Origin: Planctomycetota bacterium
GTDB lineage: Bacteria; Planctomycetota; UBA1135; GCA-002686595
NCBI GenBank assembly: GCA_020638855.1
Contig: JACKHT010000013.1
Coordinates: 1 to 64,000 of the forward strand
Direction of reading: 5' to 3'
Length of the DNA stretch: 64,000 nucleotides
The notes beneath the pieces were generated by a model. It made no database searches. It saw nothing but the letters and a program-made list of their open reading frames with translations, and had not been told where the DNA came from. Position 1 is the first letter of the stretch. The number at the start of each line of letters is the position of its first letter. Below are positions 17,356 through 26,263 of the stretch, in pieces. A program made the translations under genes and the position numbers.

Positions 17356-18638
17356 GACTTGGAGCGATGACGCTTGGCGGGCATGCCCACCCAGGTCTCA
17401 CCGGGTTCGATTTGTGCCGAGCGGGTGATGACCGCACCCGCTCCGGTCGTGGTGTGGTCGGGGAGTCGGTTGGGAGCGACGATGATCGATCCGCTCCCGA
17501 TCGAAACGTGGTCGCCCACGTGGGTCTTGTGCTTCTTCTTGCCGTCGTAGTTGGCGAAGATCGTGCCCGCTCCCACGTTGGTGCGCTTGCCAATCACGGC
17601 ATCGCCCAGGTAGGACAGGTGTTTGGCCTTTGATCCGGCCCCTAGGATCGAATTCTTGCACTCGGTGAAGTTGCCCACCTGGGCCCCATCGTGCAGCTCG
17701 GTTCCAGGCCGCAATTGGGTGAAAGGACCGACTTCGCAGCCTTCGCCGATCTGCACGCCGCGGTGGATCATCACGCACGGCAGGATCACGGTGCCCTCGC
17801 CGATCAAGACGCCATAATCCACGTAGGCCGTGGCCGGATCGATCACCGAAACCCCCGCCGCCATGTGGCGCTCGAGGATTCGGTATTGGACTTCTTGGCG
17901 CACCCCGGCCAACTGGGCCAAGTCGTTGACCCCGAGCCCTTCGAGCGGGTCGACCAACGTCACGGTCACCACGGGGTGGGCGTCGCCAACCGAAAGCGAC
18001 ACCATGTCGGTCAGGTAGTACTCGCCCTGGGCGTTGTTGGGCTTGAGGCGCGCCAGGTTCTTGAGCAGCAGCGCCCCATCGAAGGCGTAGACCCCGGTGT
18101 TGATCTCCTCGATTTCGAGCTGTTCGGCATCGGCATCGGCGTGCTCGACGATGGCCTGCAGCGCGCCTTCGGCGTTGCGCACGATGCGCCCATAGCCATC
18201 GGGTTGGTCCAATTCGGCGGTCATCACCACCATGGCGCGTTTGCCCGCTTCGCGTTGGGCCACCACCAAGTCCTCCAGGCTTTCACCGCGGATCAGCGGC
18301 ATGTCGCCGTACAGCACCAGGACGATGCCCGGGTCGGGGCCCAAGAGCGGCGCGGCCACCTGCATGGCGTGGCCGGTCCCCTTCTGTTCCTTCTGGACGA
18401 CCACCTTCAGTTGCGGGAGCCCCAAGTCCAAGGCTTCCTTTTCGGCCTCGGCCTGCACCTGTTCGCCGCCGTGCCCCACCACCAGAACGACCTGATCGGG
18501 TTCGACCCAGGCGGCCGCCTCGAGCACCCAGCCGAGCATCGAACGCCCGCACAACGGGTGCAGGACCTTGGGCAGCGCGCTCTTCATGCGCGTACCTTTG
18601 CCCGCGGCGAGGATGACGAGGGAGACTCCGGAGGCCAT
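17352..18638 (-). CDS. glmU: Bifunctional GlmU (GlcN-1-P acetyltransferase / uridylyltransferase)
   Basis: Makes UDP-GlcNAc, the shared precursor of peptidoglycan and lipid A; the latter connects it to the lpx operon in this window. The N-terminal pyrophosphorylase has LAAGKGTRMKSALPKVLH and YGDMPLI; the C-terminal left-handed beta-helix carries the acetyltransferase site (FTECKNSILGAGSKAKHLSYLGDA; ANYDGKKKHKT). At 428 residues it is ~30 shorter than E. coli GlmU, mainly at the C-terminus. A divergent promoter region with psd lies upstream (18639-18838). Confidence 0.95.
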   Translation of the reverse strand: MASGVSLVILAAGKGTRMKSALPKVLHPLCGRSMLGWVLEAAAWVEPDQVVLVVGHGGEQVQAEAEKEALDLGLPQLKVVVQKEQKGTGHAMQVAAPLLGPDPGIVLVLYGDMPLIRGESLEDLVVAQREAGKRAMVVMTAELDQPDGYGRIVRNAEGALQAIVEHADADAEQLEIEEINTGVYAFDGALLLKNLARLKPNNAQGEYYLTDMVSLSVGDAHPVVTVTLVDPLEGLGVNDLAQLAGVRQEVQYRILERHMAAGVSVIDPATAYVDYGVLIGEGTVILPCVMIHRGVQIGEGCEVGPFTQLRPGTELHDGAQVGNFTECKNSILGAGSKAKHLSYLGDAVIGKRTNVGAGTIFANYDGKKKHKTHVGDHVSIGSGSIIVAPNRLPDHTTTGAGAVITRSAQIEPGETWVGMPAKRHRSKS

Positions 18639-18838
18639 GGGAACAGGGAGGGCGGGCTTCGGAAGGGCCGAAGCTGGAGAGGGGGCAGGCGGATCCAGGG
18701 GTCCAAGCCATCGGGCGCGACCCTCGGGGGCGGAGGATGGTACGTTTCGGCGCGCGAGCTTGTCAATTAACGTGGCCGTTCCCCGGGGGATTCCCCGGGG
18801 CCTGGATCCGAGAGCCCCCTGGCCCGTATCCTGGCGGC

Positions 18839-19657
18839 GTGTCCACCCCCGTTCGCTACCGAATGTCGCTCATGGCGGGCTGGCTGGCGGACCGCTGGCT
18901 GCCCACGTTCCTACGCGCCCCCATCTTCAAGGCCTACTGCTGGGCCACGGGGGCGGATTGGCGCGAAGCGCGCGGTCCCTTGCACATCTATCCGAGCCTG
19001 GGCCGCTTCTTCGTACGCGAATTGCGCGAAGGCCTGCGCCCCATCGATTCCGACCCCAGCGCGCTGGTGAGCCCGGTCGACGGCACCATCCAGGATCTCT
19101 CCCCCATCGAGGCGGGCACCATCCTGCAGGCCAAAGGGCACCGCTACTCGGTTTCGGACCTGTTGGCAGGGGTCGGCGAAGCGAGCGAGTTGGAGGGTGG
19201 CCAGGCCTGGACCATCTACCTCGGCCCCAAGGACTACCATCGCATCCACAGCCCCTGCGCGGGCACCTTAGTGCGGGCTCGTTGGGTGGCCGGCACGCGC
19301 TACTCGGTCCAACCGCGGGTGCTGGCGCGCCGCATGGTGCTGCCCATCAACGAACGCTGCCCCCTGCGCATCGAGACCGAGCACGGCCCGATCTACTTGG
19401 TGCTGGTAGGCGCGCTGATCGTCGGCCGGATCAAGGTGGTCGGACTGCCCTCCCAGGGCGACCAAAAGCCCAACCCCGGCATGCCGCTACAACGCGGCGG
19501 CGAGCTGGCCCGCTTCGAAATGGGTTCGACGATCGTGCTGCTGGTGCCCAAGGGCAGCGCCCAACCCACCCCCAACCTCGCCCCCGGACAAACCGTGCGC
19601 TTGGGCAGCCGGATCGGAACTTGGTCGAATGCAGCAACCCCCGGGACCCAGCCGTGA
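18839..19657 (+). CDS. psd: Phosphatidylserine decarboxylase (proenzyme)
   Basis: Converts phosphatidylserine to phosphatidylethanolamine at the inner membrane. Recognised from the N-terminal SLGRFFVRELREGLRPID (family F-F-x-R-x-L-x-x-x-x-R-P), the middle VSPVDGTI, LGPKDYHRIHSP with the His of the active site, and the self-cleavage motif GST in FEMGSTIVLL, where the Ser becomes the pyruvoyl group. The usual motif is LGST; here Met replaces Leu. GTG 18839 is a tentative start; ATG 18863 (MAGWL follows) is an alternative. About 272 residues, close to the family's usual size. The stop overlaps the next gene's GTG. Confidence 0.93.
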   Translation: MSTPVRYRMSLMAGWLADRWLPTFLRAPIFKAYCWATGADWREARGPLHIYPSLGRFFVRELREGLRPIDSDPSALVSPVDGTIQDLSPIEAGTILQAKGHRYSVSDLLAGVGEASELEGGQAWTIYLGPKDYHRIHSPCAGTLVRARWVAGTRYSVQPRVLARRMVLPINERCPLRIETEHGPIYLVLVGALIVGRIKVVGLPSQGDQKPNPGMPLQRGGELARFEMGSTIVLLVPKGSAQPTPNLAPGQTVRLGSRIGTWSNAATPGTQP

Positions 19658-20271
19658 GCCCCACCCTTGCCCCCAAGGACGAGCGCCTGATTGCCATGGT
19701 CTCGGCGGTCACCCGCGGCGATTGGCCCGCCTTGCAACAATTGCGCAAGGCAGCCCCAGCCGGGGAGCCCGACCTGGAATGGCGCGAAGCCCTGCTGCAA
19801 AGCCACCTGTTTCTGGGCTTCCCGCGCGTCGTCGAAGCCTTCGAGCAACTGGCAGCGGTCGGCGGGCTGGGTTTCCACGGCCAGGACCCCGCCGAATGCG
19901 ACTCCTGCAGCGCGTGGCAAGACCGCGGTAGCGAACTGTTCGACACGATCTACGGCGACCTTGCCCAACCGGTGCGCCGCCGCCTGCACCAGCACCACCC
20001 CGACTTCGCCAGCTGGATCGGGCAGCACGCCTACGCCCGAGTGCTCTCGCGCCCCGGCCTCGCTCCCCATCGCCGCGAACTCTTGGCCCTCGTGTGCCTC
20101 CTGCACGGCAGCCTCGATCGCCAACTCGCTAGCCACGCCCGCGGCGCCATCCGCCTAGGCGCCACCCCGGACCAAGTCGCTCAAGTGGTCGCGAGCCAAG
20201 CGCCCTACCTAGCCCCCGAGGTCTTCGAACGGCTCCAGGCCGTCGCCCAGCGCTTTGCTGGCGAGGTCTAG
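19654..20271 (+). CDS. AhpD/carboxymuconolactone-decarboxylase-like protein
   Basis: 205 residues, starting at a GTG that overlaps the psd stop (GTGA). The C-terminal ~100 residues (RRELLALVCLLHGSLDRQLASHARGAIRLGATPDQVAQVV in pieces) match the alpha-helical CMD/AhpD fold. The CxxC that defines peroxidatic AhpD enzymes is not in its usual helix; instead CDSCS lies earlier, near residue 88. The N-terminal ~60 residues are unassigned helix. Function in this organism is unknown; translational coupling to psd suggests a link with lipid metabolism or redox protection, but this is inference. Confidence 0.75.
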   Translation: MSPTLAPKDERLIAMVSAVTRGDWPALQQLRKAAPAGEPDLEWREALLQSHLFLGFPRVVEAFEQLAAVGGLGFHGQDPAECDSCSAWQDRGSELFDTIYGDLAQPVRRRLHQHHPDFASWIGQHAYARVLSRPGLAPHRRELLALVCLLHGSLDRQLASHARGAIRLGATPDQVAQVVASQAPYLAPEVFERLQAVAQRFAGEV

Positions 20272-20288
20272 CTCAGCACCCGGGCCAA

Positions 20289-22091
20289 CTACGGCTCAAG
20301 CACAACTTCCACCGCGTTGCTGGTGTTCGTCAGGTTGCCATAGCTGCGATGGATCAATTGGAAAGACCAGCTGGTTCCGGGCAACATGTGCGCGAGGGCA
20401 AACGCAGATTGCAAATCGACTTGGTGGTACAGCTCGCCGTGGAATGGCACGGGATTTGGTGTGATGGCGCGTTGAGCACCCAGTGGACCTCCGATGCAAA
20501 GGTCCCCTCCCGTCAGCATCGGGATCGGCCCTGTCGCTTGTCCAACCAAGAACATCCCCCACGAGCCCGGCGGCAGATGATGACCGTGCAACAAGAGGTT
20601 GTTTTTGGCGACCGAGAGGCTACCGGTGACCGTCAACCCGCTCGGGGAGCCCGTCAGGTTCGGGGTCTCTGGGTCGCAGAGGTGGCTGCCCAGCTCCAGG
20701 TCATACAGGAACACGGCCCCCCAGTAGAAAGTGTCGCTGCCCTGGGGTCCTGGTGTCAGATACCCAGGACAAGTGATCAAAAGCCGCCCGTTCTCCCAAT
20801 CGGCGGAGACACTGTCCCCAAACAAGTTGAAGCGCTGGGGCCGTCCCGGAACCAACGCGTACTCGTTGGCAAAGTCCCGCACCAAGGTCCAACCGTTGCC
20901 CGTATCGCGGTAATAGAGGAACGCCCGCCCCGGTCGATTGTACGGTGGATCCGCGGTATAGCCCGGATCAGCAGATCTGGCCCCCACCAACATCCAATCG
21001 CCTTGCATGACGATGTCCCAGCCAAACTCTGGACTGTCGCTAGGATTCAAACCGGGCCCCTGCACAATCAGGGTCTGCTCAAGAACCCAGTTGCCCGGTG
21101 TAGACTCTCGATACACGCGAATGAAATCGGTGGGACTGGACGAAAGTGCATCTTCGCGCAGGGATCCAATCGCAATCCGATCCCCATCCATGGCAAGGCT
21201 ATGCCCCCACCACTGCTCACCACTCCAGAAATCCGGGTACTGGGGAACTTGAAACTCGGCGCCTACCGACCACCCGGAAGCCCCACGCTCGTAAAGCCGG
21301 ACCGTCGCTTGGTCCGATTCCGTGCTCACCAGAATGCGGTCGCCGGCCACATATACCCTGCGCCCAAACTGCACCTCATAGCCACCCGACTGCGCTAGGC
21401 TGGGAGGTGCTAGCAGCGCATCGAAGGCAAAGGTATCGTTGGCTTGCCGCTCGTAAACATACGCCAATCCGTATCGGTCATTGCCTGCGGGCCATTGCCC
21501 CATGGCGCCAACGACAAGCCGATGACCGTCGAAAGAAAGAGCGCTCGCGTAGTGGGAGGATACCCAGTTCGGCGAAGCCAAGGGGCTGACCGGGAAGTCG
21601 ATAGGCCGCAAAGCCTGTTTGTAGGTCCACTGAACTCCGTCAAAAGCATAGACGTAGACGCGGCCATTGCCGCCAAGGATTCGTCCATGGTCCGAGTAGG
21701 TGGCAGCAGATACGCAAACCATTTGGTCCTTCACGACGAATCGCGCACCAAACGAATCCAATGAGCCCCAATAGGAGTACTCGGGATCAGGAGAACGAAT
21801 GTCCTGGAAGTAGGCCCACCCATCATCACTCCGTCGAAATACTTTGAGAATGAAGCCGCTGGTCTGGGGTTCGCCCTCCCAAGTCACCACCGTCGAGAGG
21901 AACAACCAGTCGCCATCGATCGCCCTAGTGGAACTCTGATTCTGACCCACTGCCGAAAAGACCCCCGGCTCAGCAGGCAGTTCCAGGAAAGCAAGTGTTT
22001 CCGTCACCGCCGTCTGCCCCCGAGCCGCCAACGTCAAACACCCAAGGGCAGCCACGAGCAGTCCAAAGGTCCGAAATGCGTGATTCTTCAT
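20289..22091 (-). CDS. Secreted beta-propeller protein with shared C-terminal domain
   Basis: 600 residues. The signal peptide is MKNHAFRTFGLLVAALGCLTLAARGQ. Residues ~35-455 hold about seven FG-GAP-like repeats, each with aromatic, 'D/G-D-W/R-L-x-V/I' strands (DGDWLFLS, DGHRLVVGA, AGDRILVS, DGDRIAIG, QGDWMLVGA, NGRLLITC) typical of an extracellular propeller. The last ~135 residues (from HLCDPETPN) are a diverged copy of the C-terminal domain found in the proteins at 30,568, 33,482 and 46,175, but lack the WYFQCWYRD segment (WSFQLIHRSYGN instead). Base composition looks less GC-rich than neighbouring genes. Substrate or ligand is unknown. It ends 17 nt from the convergent AhpD-like gene. Confidence 0.75.
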   Translation of the reverse strand: MKNHAFRTFGLLVAALGCLTLAARGQTAVTETLAFLELPAEPGVFSAVGQNQSSTRAIDGDWLFLSTVVTWEGEPQTSGFILKVFRRSDDGWAYFQDIRSPDPEYSYWGSLDSFGARFVVKDQMVCVSAATYSDHGRILGGNGRVYVYAFDGVQWTYKQALRPIDFPVSPLASPNWVSSHYASALSFDGHRLVVGAMGQWPAGNDRYGLAYVYERQANDTFAFDALLAPPSLAQSGGYEVQFGRRVYVAGDRILVSTESDQATVRLYERGASGWSVGAEFQVPQYPDFWSGEQWWGHSLAMDGDRIAIGSLREDALSSSPTDFIRVYRESTPGNWVLEQTLIVQGPGLNPSDSPEFGWDIVMQGDWMLVGARSADPGYTADPPYNRPGRAFLYYRDTGNGWTLVRDFANEYALVPGRPQRFNLFGDSVSADWENGRLLITCPGYLTPGPQGSDTFYWGAVFLYDLELGSHLCDPETPNLTGSPSGLTVTGSLSVAKNNLLLHGHHLPPGSWGMFLVGQATGPIPMLTGGDLCIGGPLGAQRAITPNPVPFHGELYHQVDLQSAFALAHMLPGTSWSFQLIHRSYGNLTNTSNAVEVVLEP

Positions 22092-22167
22092 GATGCTTCG
22101 CTTGCTAGACTCACCAAACAGATTGCTCGTTTGATACTACGCTCGATCTCTGATCGAGGAAGCGTTT

Positions 22168-22491
22168 TCAATGCCAGAGAGCCCCCGACCACCCCAGTCT
22201 GAAGTGGACCAGGATCTGGCGCATGGCGCGCGCGGCGAGTCGAAAAAAGTGCTGGCGACTCTGCACATCGGCCAAACCCGAATGACCCAACAGTTTGAGG
22301 AACGCCTCGTTGACCAAGGCCGTGGGCTGCAGGGTGTGCCCTTCGCGTTGCAGCCGGGCGTAGCCGCCCGCGATCGCGCGCAACTCGCGCACCAGCATGG
22401 CCAAGACCGGCTCCTCACCAACTTTGCCCCCGGCCGCCAGTTGGCGGATGGCCAGGGTCAACTCGGGGTGGGCATCCTGTGGCGACTCCAT
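22168..22491 (-). pseudogene. Truncated ECF sigma factor (N-terminal region 2 only)
   Basis: 107 codons. The sequence HTLQPTALVNEAFLKLLG and RQHFFRLAARAMRQILVHF is the region-2 part of the planctomycete/acidobacterial ECF sigma family that ends ...ARAMRRILVDHAR before region 4. Immediately after ILVHF the frame diverges (RLGWSGALWH, then stop) and no region-4 helix-turn-helix follows on any minus-strand frame before the next gene, 77 nt away. A full member should be ~190 residues. I read this as a decayed or truncated gene; an active N-terminal fragment cannot be excluded. Confidence 0.75.
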
Positions 22492-22653
22492 GGGCTAGGG
22501 GTGCTAGCAAACGGCCCCGAACGGGGCCGGAGTTCCGCCAAGCGCCGGCGAAGGCCCATGCAAAGAAGCTACGGGGCACCCCACAGGAGCGGGGGTCGCA
22601 AGATCGCAAGTCCTAGGGCGATGCGTTCGCCCGGGAAACCAATGTCCCCGAGC

Positions 22654-23976
22654 TCAGCGGGCCGCGGGACCGGACTCCGCATCGAGCGCGCCGCCGATGT
22701 CGGTCAACAGGCCAGCGATCCGTTCGCGCAGGTGGTCGAGCTGGGGTTCGAGCTGCGGGCCAGATGGCAAGGTCAAGAGCAGCGCTTGCGCCATCGCCTG
22801 CAACGGCGCGGGACGCAGTCCAGGGACGGGCTTGGGGCCCTTGGTGACCAGGTAGCGGCTGCTGCGTTTGGCTCCGTCGGGACGCCAATGGAATCCCTCC
22901 AGGTCGCAACCCGCTTCGCCGGTGAGGTACTTCTTGCCCATGGCAGCGCCCATCGCGTCCGCGGCAGCTTGCAGTCGTTCGGTCGTGCCGGGCGCCAACG
23001 CCACCACTACGGGGCTCGTGCGCCCAACCCAAAGGGTGTCCTGGTCGGTCCAACGCAGGAACGCCTCGCCACTGCGGCAGGAACGCAGCTCGAGCCCCAA
23101 GACCGTGGAACCCTCGGGTTCTACGCTGGTTTGGCTGGCCCCGGGGTCGGGACCCGCCTGGGCTCGCAGGTACTCGGCCAGCGCGGCCCGTTGGGCTTCC
23201 GCTTCGGGACTCTTGGGATCGAGCGAACCATCCACATGGGGCGCTTCGGGCATGGCTTGCTGGAGGAACTGCGCCGCTTCGAGGCGTGCCACCTGCCCGA
23301 CCGGTTGGTCGAAGAAACGATCGTTGCGGGTGAGTTCGTGGAAGAGTCGCCAAGCAGCGGGTAGATCCCCATGACGAAGGGCCAAGAGCGCCAGTCCACG
23401 CTGCACGCGATCGTCGGTCTCGGTCGCCAGGGTGGACTTCACCAACTCCACGACGCGCGCGGAAGGCAGTTTGCCCAAGCCTTCTAAACTCGCTTGGCGC
23501 ACGAGCGGCAAAGGGTCGGCGAGCATAGCCACGAAGCGTGCGGGCTCCTCACCTGCCGCGCTCAGCCCAAGCCCTTGCACCACCGGGGCGCGCCAGGGGA
23601 AGCTGGACTCACCGATGGCTTTCCAAAGCTTGGCGCGCGGTCCGTCCGGGGACCCGTCGGCGGGGGCCAACTCGGCGGCCGCTCGCAGGAAATCGGGGCC
23701 GAGGGGAAACCAGCCTTCTTGATCGGGTACGGCTGCGGCCTGCAGCAAACGCTCCATCACCGCCCCGCGGACTTGATCGGCCGCGCCAATCAAACGTTCG
23801 GCAGCCTGCGGGCGAACCACCGGCGAACCGTGGATACTCGCCTCGATCAGTTTTTGGATGCGTTCGGGCGCGAGCTCTTTGTCCTGGGCAAACGCCCCAC
23901 CCAGCACGACCCCCACGAGGAGGGCGGCAAGGATTCCACAGCGACGCGCCGAAGCGCTCAGCGAAGTTCGGACCAT
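22654..23976 (-). CDS. Exported HEAT-repeat-like protein of unknown function
   Basis: 440 residues with a signal peptide (CGILAALLVGVVLGGAFAQ). Residues ~35-240 are alpha-helical with HEAT-like features (LVRQASLEGLGKLPSARVVELVKSTL; DRVQRGLALLALRHGDLPAAWRLF). The C-terminal ~200 residues (GLELRSCRSGEAFLRWTDQDTLWVG; KRSSRYLVTKG) are unrecognised. Its start overlaps the end of the preceding Asp-rich gene by 19 nt, so the two are probably co-transcribed and both exported. No enzymatic motif is visible. Confidence 0.65.
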   Translation of the reverse strand: MVRTSLSASARRCGILAALLVGVVLGGAFAQDKELAPERIQKLIEASIHGSPVVRPQAAERLIGAADQVRGAVMERLLQAAAVPDQEGWFPLGPDFLRAAAELAPADGSPDGPRAKLWKAIGESSFPWRAPVVQGLGLSAAGEEPARFVAMLADPLPLVRQASLEGLGKLPSARVVELVKSTLATETDDRVQRGLALLALRHGDLPAAWRLFHELTRNDRFFDQPVGQVARLEAAQFLQQAMPEAPHVDGSLDPKSPEAEAQRAALAEYLRAQAGPDPGASQTSVEPEGSTVLGLELRSCRSGEAFLRWTDQDTLWVGRTSPVVVALAPGTTERLQAAADAMGAAMGKKYLTGEAGCDLEGFHWRPDGAKRSSRYLVTKGPKPVPGLRPAPLQAMAQALLLTLPSGPQLEPQLDHLRERIAGLLTDIGGALDAESGPAAR

Positions 23977-24743
23977 TGTACGGACGTGTCGTCGTCGGGT
24001 TCGACCGGGTCGAACGTTTCAATCTTCAAGCGATAAAGGCTGGTCACGAAGCCGTCTTCTTCGACTTCGCCGATTTCCAAGCGACCGGTGAATTGGACGC
24101 GCGCGGGATCGAATTCGGCTCCGCCGTCTTCGATGGTCACTTGGACAAAGTGGCTGACCTTGTTCCGGCCGCACTCGCAGTTCTGGGGAACCAGGTCAAA
24201 CTCCGCCGAACCCGCTTGCGTCCCCGCCGAGATGTAGCCGGAGATGCGCACGAGTTTGCCGTCGAACTTCATGACCTCGTCGGGCAGGGCCTTGCCCTTG
24301 GTCCAGGTGATCGAGGTCAAGGTTTCGATCGTGAGCGGGATGACGGTTTCCTCTTTGCCTTCGTCACCCGAGTTGCCTTCGTCGGAATCGTCGTCATCGG
24401 ATTCATCGTCCGAATCGTCGTCGGAATCCCCGGAGTCGTCGTCCCCCTCATCGCCGTCGGCATCGTCCCCGTCGTCGGAGTCGCCGTCGTCGTCTCCCTT
24501 GTCCTTGTCGCTGTCCTTGTCTTTTGCGCCGTCTTGGTCTTTCTCGCCATCCTTGTCGCCGTCGTCATCGGAAGCTCCAAGACATCCTGGGGCATGCTGG
24601 GCGTGGACGGGGCCGCTTCCGTTCGCGTGGAGGGCCAACACCTGGGCGCGTAGCGAGCCGGGGGCCAAACCTAGCAACACCAAAATCGCCGCGAACACAC
24701 CGCGGAGAGACGCAGGGAGCAAAGGAGAACGCATGGGAGCCAT
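23958..24743 (-). CDS. Secreted protein with Asp-rich linker and DUF3299-like domain
   Basis: 261 residues from ATG 24743 (an ATG three codons later, 24734, is also possible). The signal peptide is ASLRGVFAAILVLLGLAPGSLRAQ. About 85 residues of Asp/Glu/Ser/Gly/Lys repeats (GDDDGDSDDGDDADGDEG and similar) follow, then a small beta domain (KFDGKLVRISGYISAG; AEFDLVPQNCECG; VQVTI) with the layout of the periplasmic DUF3299/OB-like family, including two Cys. This assignment is tentative. The acidic stretch could bind Ca2+ or serve as a spacer. It is translationally overlapped by the next gene, the HEAT-like protein. Confidence 0.6.
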   Translation of the reverse strand: MAPMRSPLLPASLRGVFAAILVLLGLAPGSLRAQVLALHANGSGPVHAQHAPGCLGASDDDGDKDGEKDQDGAKDKDSDKDKGDDDGDSDDGDDADGDEGDDDSGDSDDDSDDESDDDDSDEGNSGDEGKEETVIPLTIETLTSITWTKGKALPDEVMKFDGKLVRISGYISAGTQAGSAEFDLVPQNCECGRNKVSHFVQVTIEDGGAEFDPARVQFTGRLEIGEVEEDGFVTSLYRLKIETFDPVEPDDDTSVQWSELR

Positions 24744-24967
24744 TGTAGCCCACAAGTCGGCTCGCAAGGGGGTACAACCCAAGCAGCTCTCAAGCGGGTG
24801 GGAAGCCATTCCCATCTACCCCCAAAACGACCCCAGGAGGGCATCCCAGCCCGGGACAAGACCGAAACGGGGGACCCCGCGCAAAGTTCTGTGGCGCCGC
24901 TCTACCGTAAGAGTTGGGTCAGTCCCAGCCTTCGCGACGGGGGTCGCCCCGAGAAACCTCGCCGGAC

Positions 24968-26011
24968 CTAGTTGCGCAGCAACCAGGAAGGTGCGCTCGA
25001 AAACGAAGCCTCGCCTGCTCCGTGCGCATGGGGAGCCTCTGCCGCGTCCGCGGCCTGGACTTCGCGGGCGGACCACCGACTCTCGCGAAGATTCGAGCGA
25101 CCGTCTTCCACTTCAACGGTTCCTAGTTGGGTCTCGGTCTGGCCTCCACGCTGGCGCTTGGGAACGCTGGGCAATCCAGAAACCGCTACCTGGGCGCTCG
25201 CTCGGGCGGGATGGGCGGCTTCGCGCTGCTGGATTTGCGAATCCAGTTTGGCGCGCAGTTCGATGTTGGCGGCGAACAACGCCGTCATGAGTTCGCTCTT
25301 GCGCTCGAATTGGCCGTCGGTCTCGGTCAATCCCTGCACTTCGCCATACACCGATTGGAGCCCTGGATCGATGTCCTTGGCCGCCAGAACCCGGGCCAAT
25401 TGGGACTCGGTACTCTGCAGTTCCTTGCTGAGCTTGGCCACGCGGCGCTCGAGCAACTCGGTCTCCTTGGCTTGGCGGTCCAAGTCGGCTTGCTTGGCGA
25501 GGCCGCGCTCTTTGCGCAAGGCCCCCACCGCCACGCGGGCGATCTCTTGCTCGAGCGGCGAAAGCCGTCCGGCATCCCCACCCCAGGCCAAAAAGACCTT
25601 CCGCAACTCGGCCTCCAATTGGTGGTCGGCCTCTGCAGCGGGGCCGCCTTGATCGAGGAGGTGGCGTTGGTTTTCCGCCAGGGTTTGGCGACGGTGGCGC
25701 AGCTGGTGCTTGAGCCGATCGAGGGCACTGCCCGCTTCGGGCGGAGCACTCACCACGTCGCCGCCCTGGATCAAACGCACGAATTCTTCGCGCGCGGCTT
25801 CCGAAAAGGCCTCCTGGTGGTCTTCGACCACACCCAGATTGCGCTGCATCAACGCGGTCTGGATGGCGGTTTCAATCAGGCCAGCCACCCGGGTCAAGCT
25901 GACCGAACGCACGGTGCGAACGCCGCGAGCTTGCATCTCCTCGGGGGTTGTCTCGCGGGCGTAGCGGCGGACCACATCGGTCACCACGCAATCGATCTTG
26001 GCGTTCATCAT
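24968..26011 (-). CDS. Coiled-coil protein of unknown function
   Basis: 347 residues; no family recognised. Residues ~1-80 (KIDCVVTDVVRRYARETTPEEM...) look helical, and 90-235 contain long heptad-rich helices (DRLKHQLRHRRQTLAENQRHLLDQ; RRVAKLSKELQSTESQLARVL), predicting a coiled coil. The C-terminal third is polar, Arg/Ala/Gly-rich and probably disordered. There is no signal peptide or membrane segment, so it is cytoplasmic. ATG 26011 or the adjacent 26008 is the likely start. It appears to be transcribed alone, downstream of a strong hairpin. Confidence 0.6.
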   Translation of the reverse strand: MMNAKIDCVVTDVVRRYARETTPEEMQARGVRTVRSVSLTRVAGLIETAIQTALMQRNLGVVEDHQEAFSEAAREEFVRLIQGGDVVSAPPEAGSALDRLKHQLRHRRQTLAENQRHLLDQGGPAAEADHQLEAELRKVFLAWGGDAGRLSPLEQEIARVAVGALRKERGLAKQADLDRQAKETELLERRVAKLSKELQSTESQLARVLAAKDIDPGLQSVYGEVQGLTETDGQFERKSELMTALFAANIELRAKLDSQIQQREAAHPARASAQVAVSGLPSVPKRQRGGQTETQLGTVEVEDGRSNLRESRWSAREVQAADAAEAPHAHGAGEASFSSAPSWLLRN

Positions 26012-26159
26012 GCAGCGAGTACGCGGCACCGCCTGGGGGTACGGGACGCGCACTTCCTCCCGCGCGAAACGTACGCCTCGCGCGAAGCGCAAACAAGCAC
26101 GCTTTGGGACTCCATCCGCAAGTGGGCGCCGATTCCCGAATCAGGGAGGCCCCAACGGA

Positions 26160-26198
26160 AGCGACCCCGTCCTTGCCATCGCAAGGTCCGGGGTCGCT
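26160..26198 (-). terminator. Strong hairpin after the small lipoprotein gene
   Basis: AGCGACCCCG...CCTTGC pairs with GCAAGG...CGGGGTCGCT with one bulge, about 16 bp of stem around a short loop. It lies ~65 nt past the stop of the minus-strand lipoprotein gene and upstream of the coiled-coil gene. The following minus-strand sequence (TTCCGTTGGG) is only mildly U-rich. Confidence 0.6.
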
Positions 26199-26263
26199 AC
26201 CAGCGCTCTCCACTCGCGCCCACTCCGCATTCACCGAGCGGACGGGAACGAAAAGCACGTCCA

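Noticed and set aside
18568..20271. Single 567-codon frame covering psd and the AhpD-like gene
   Set aside because: The first ~360 codons are out of frame with the clear psd sequence; only the part from GTG 19654 is protein-like.
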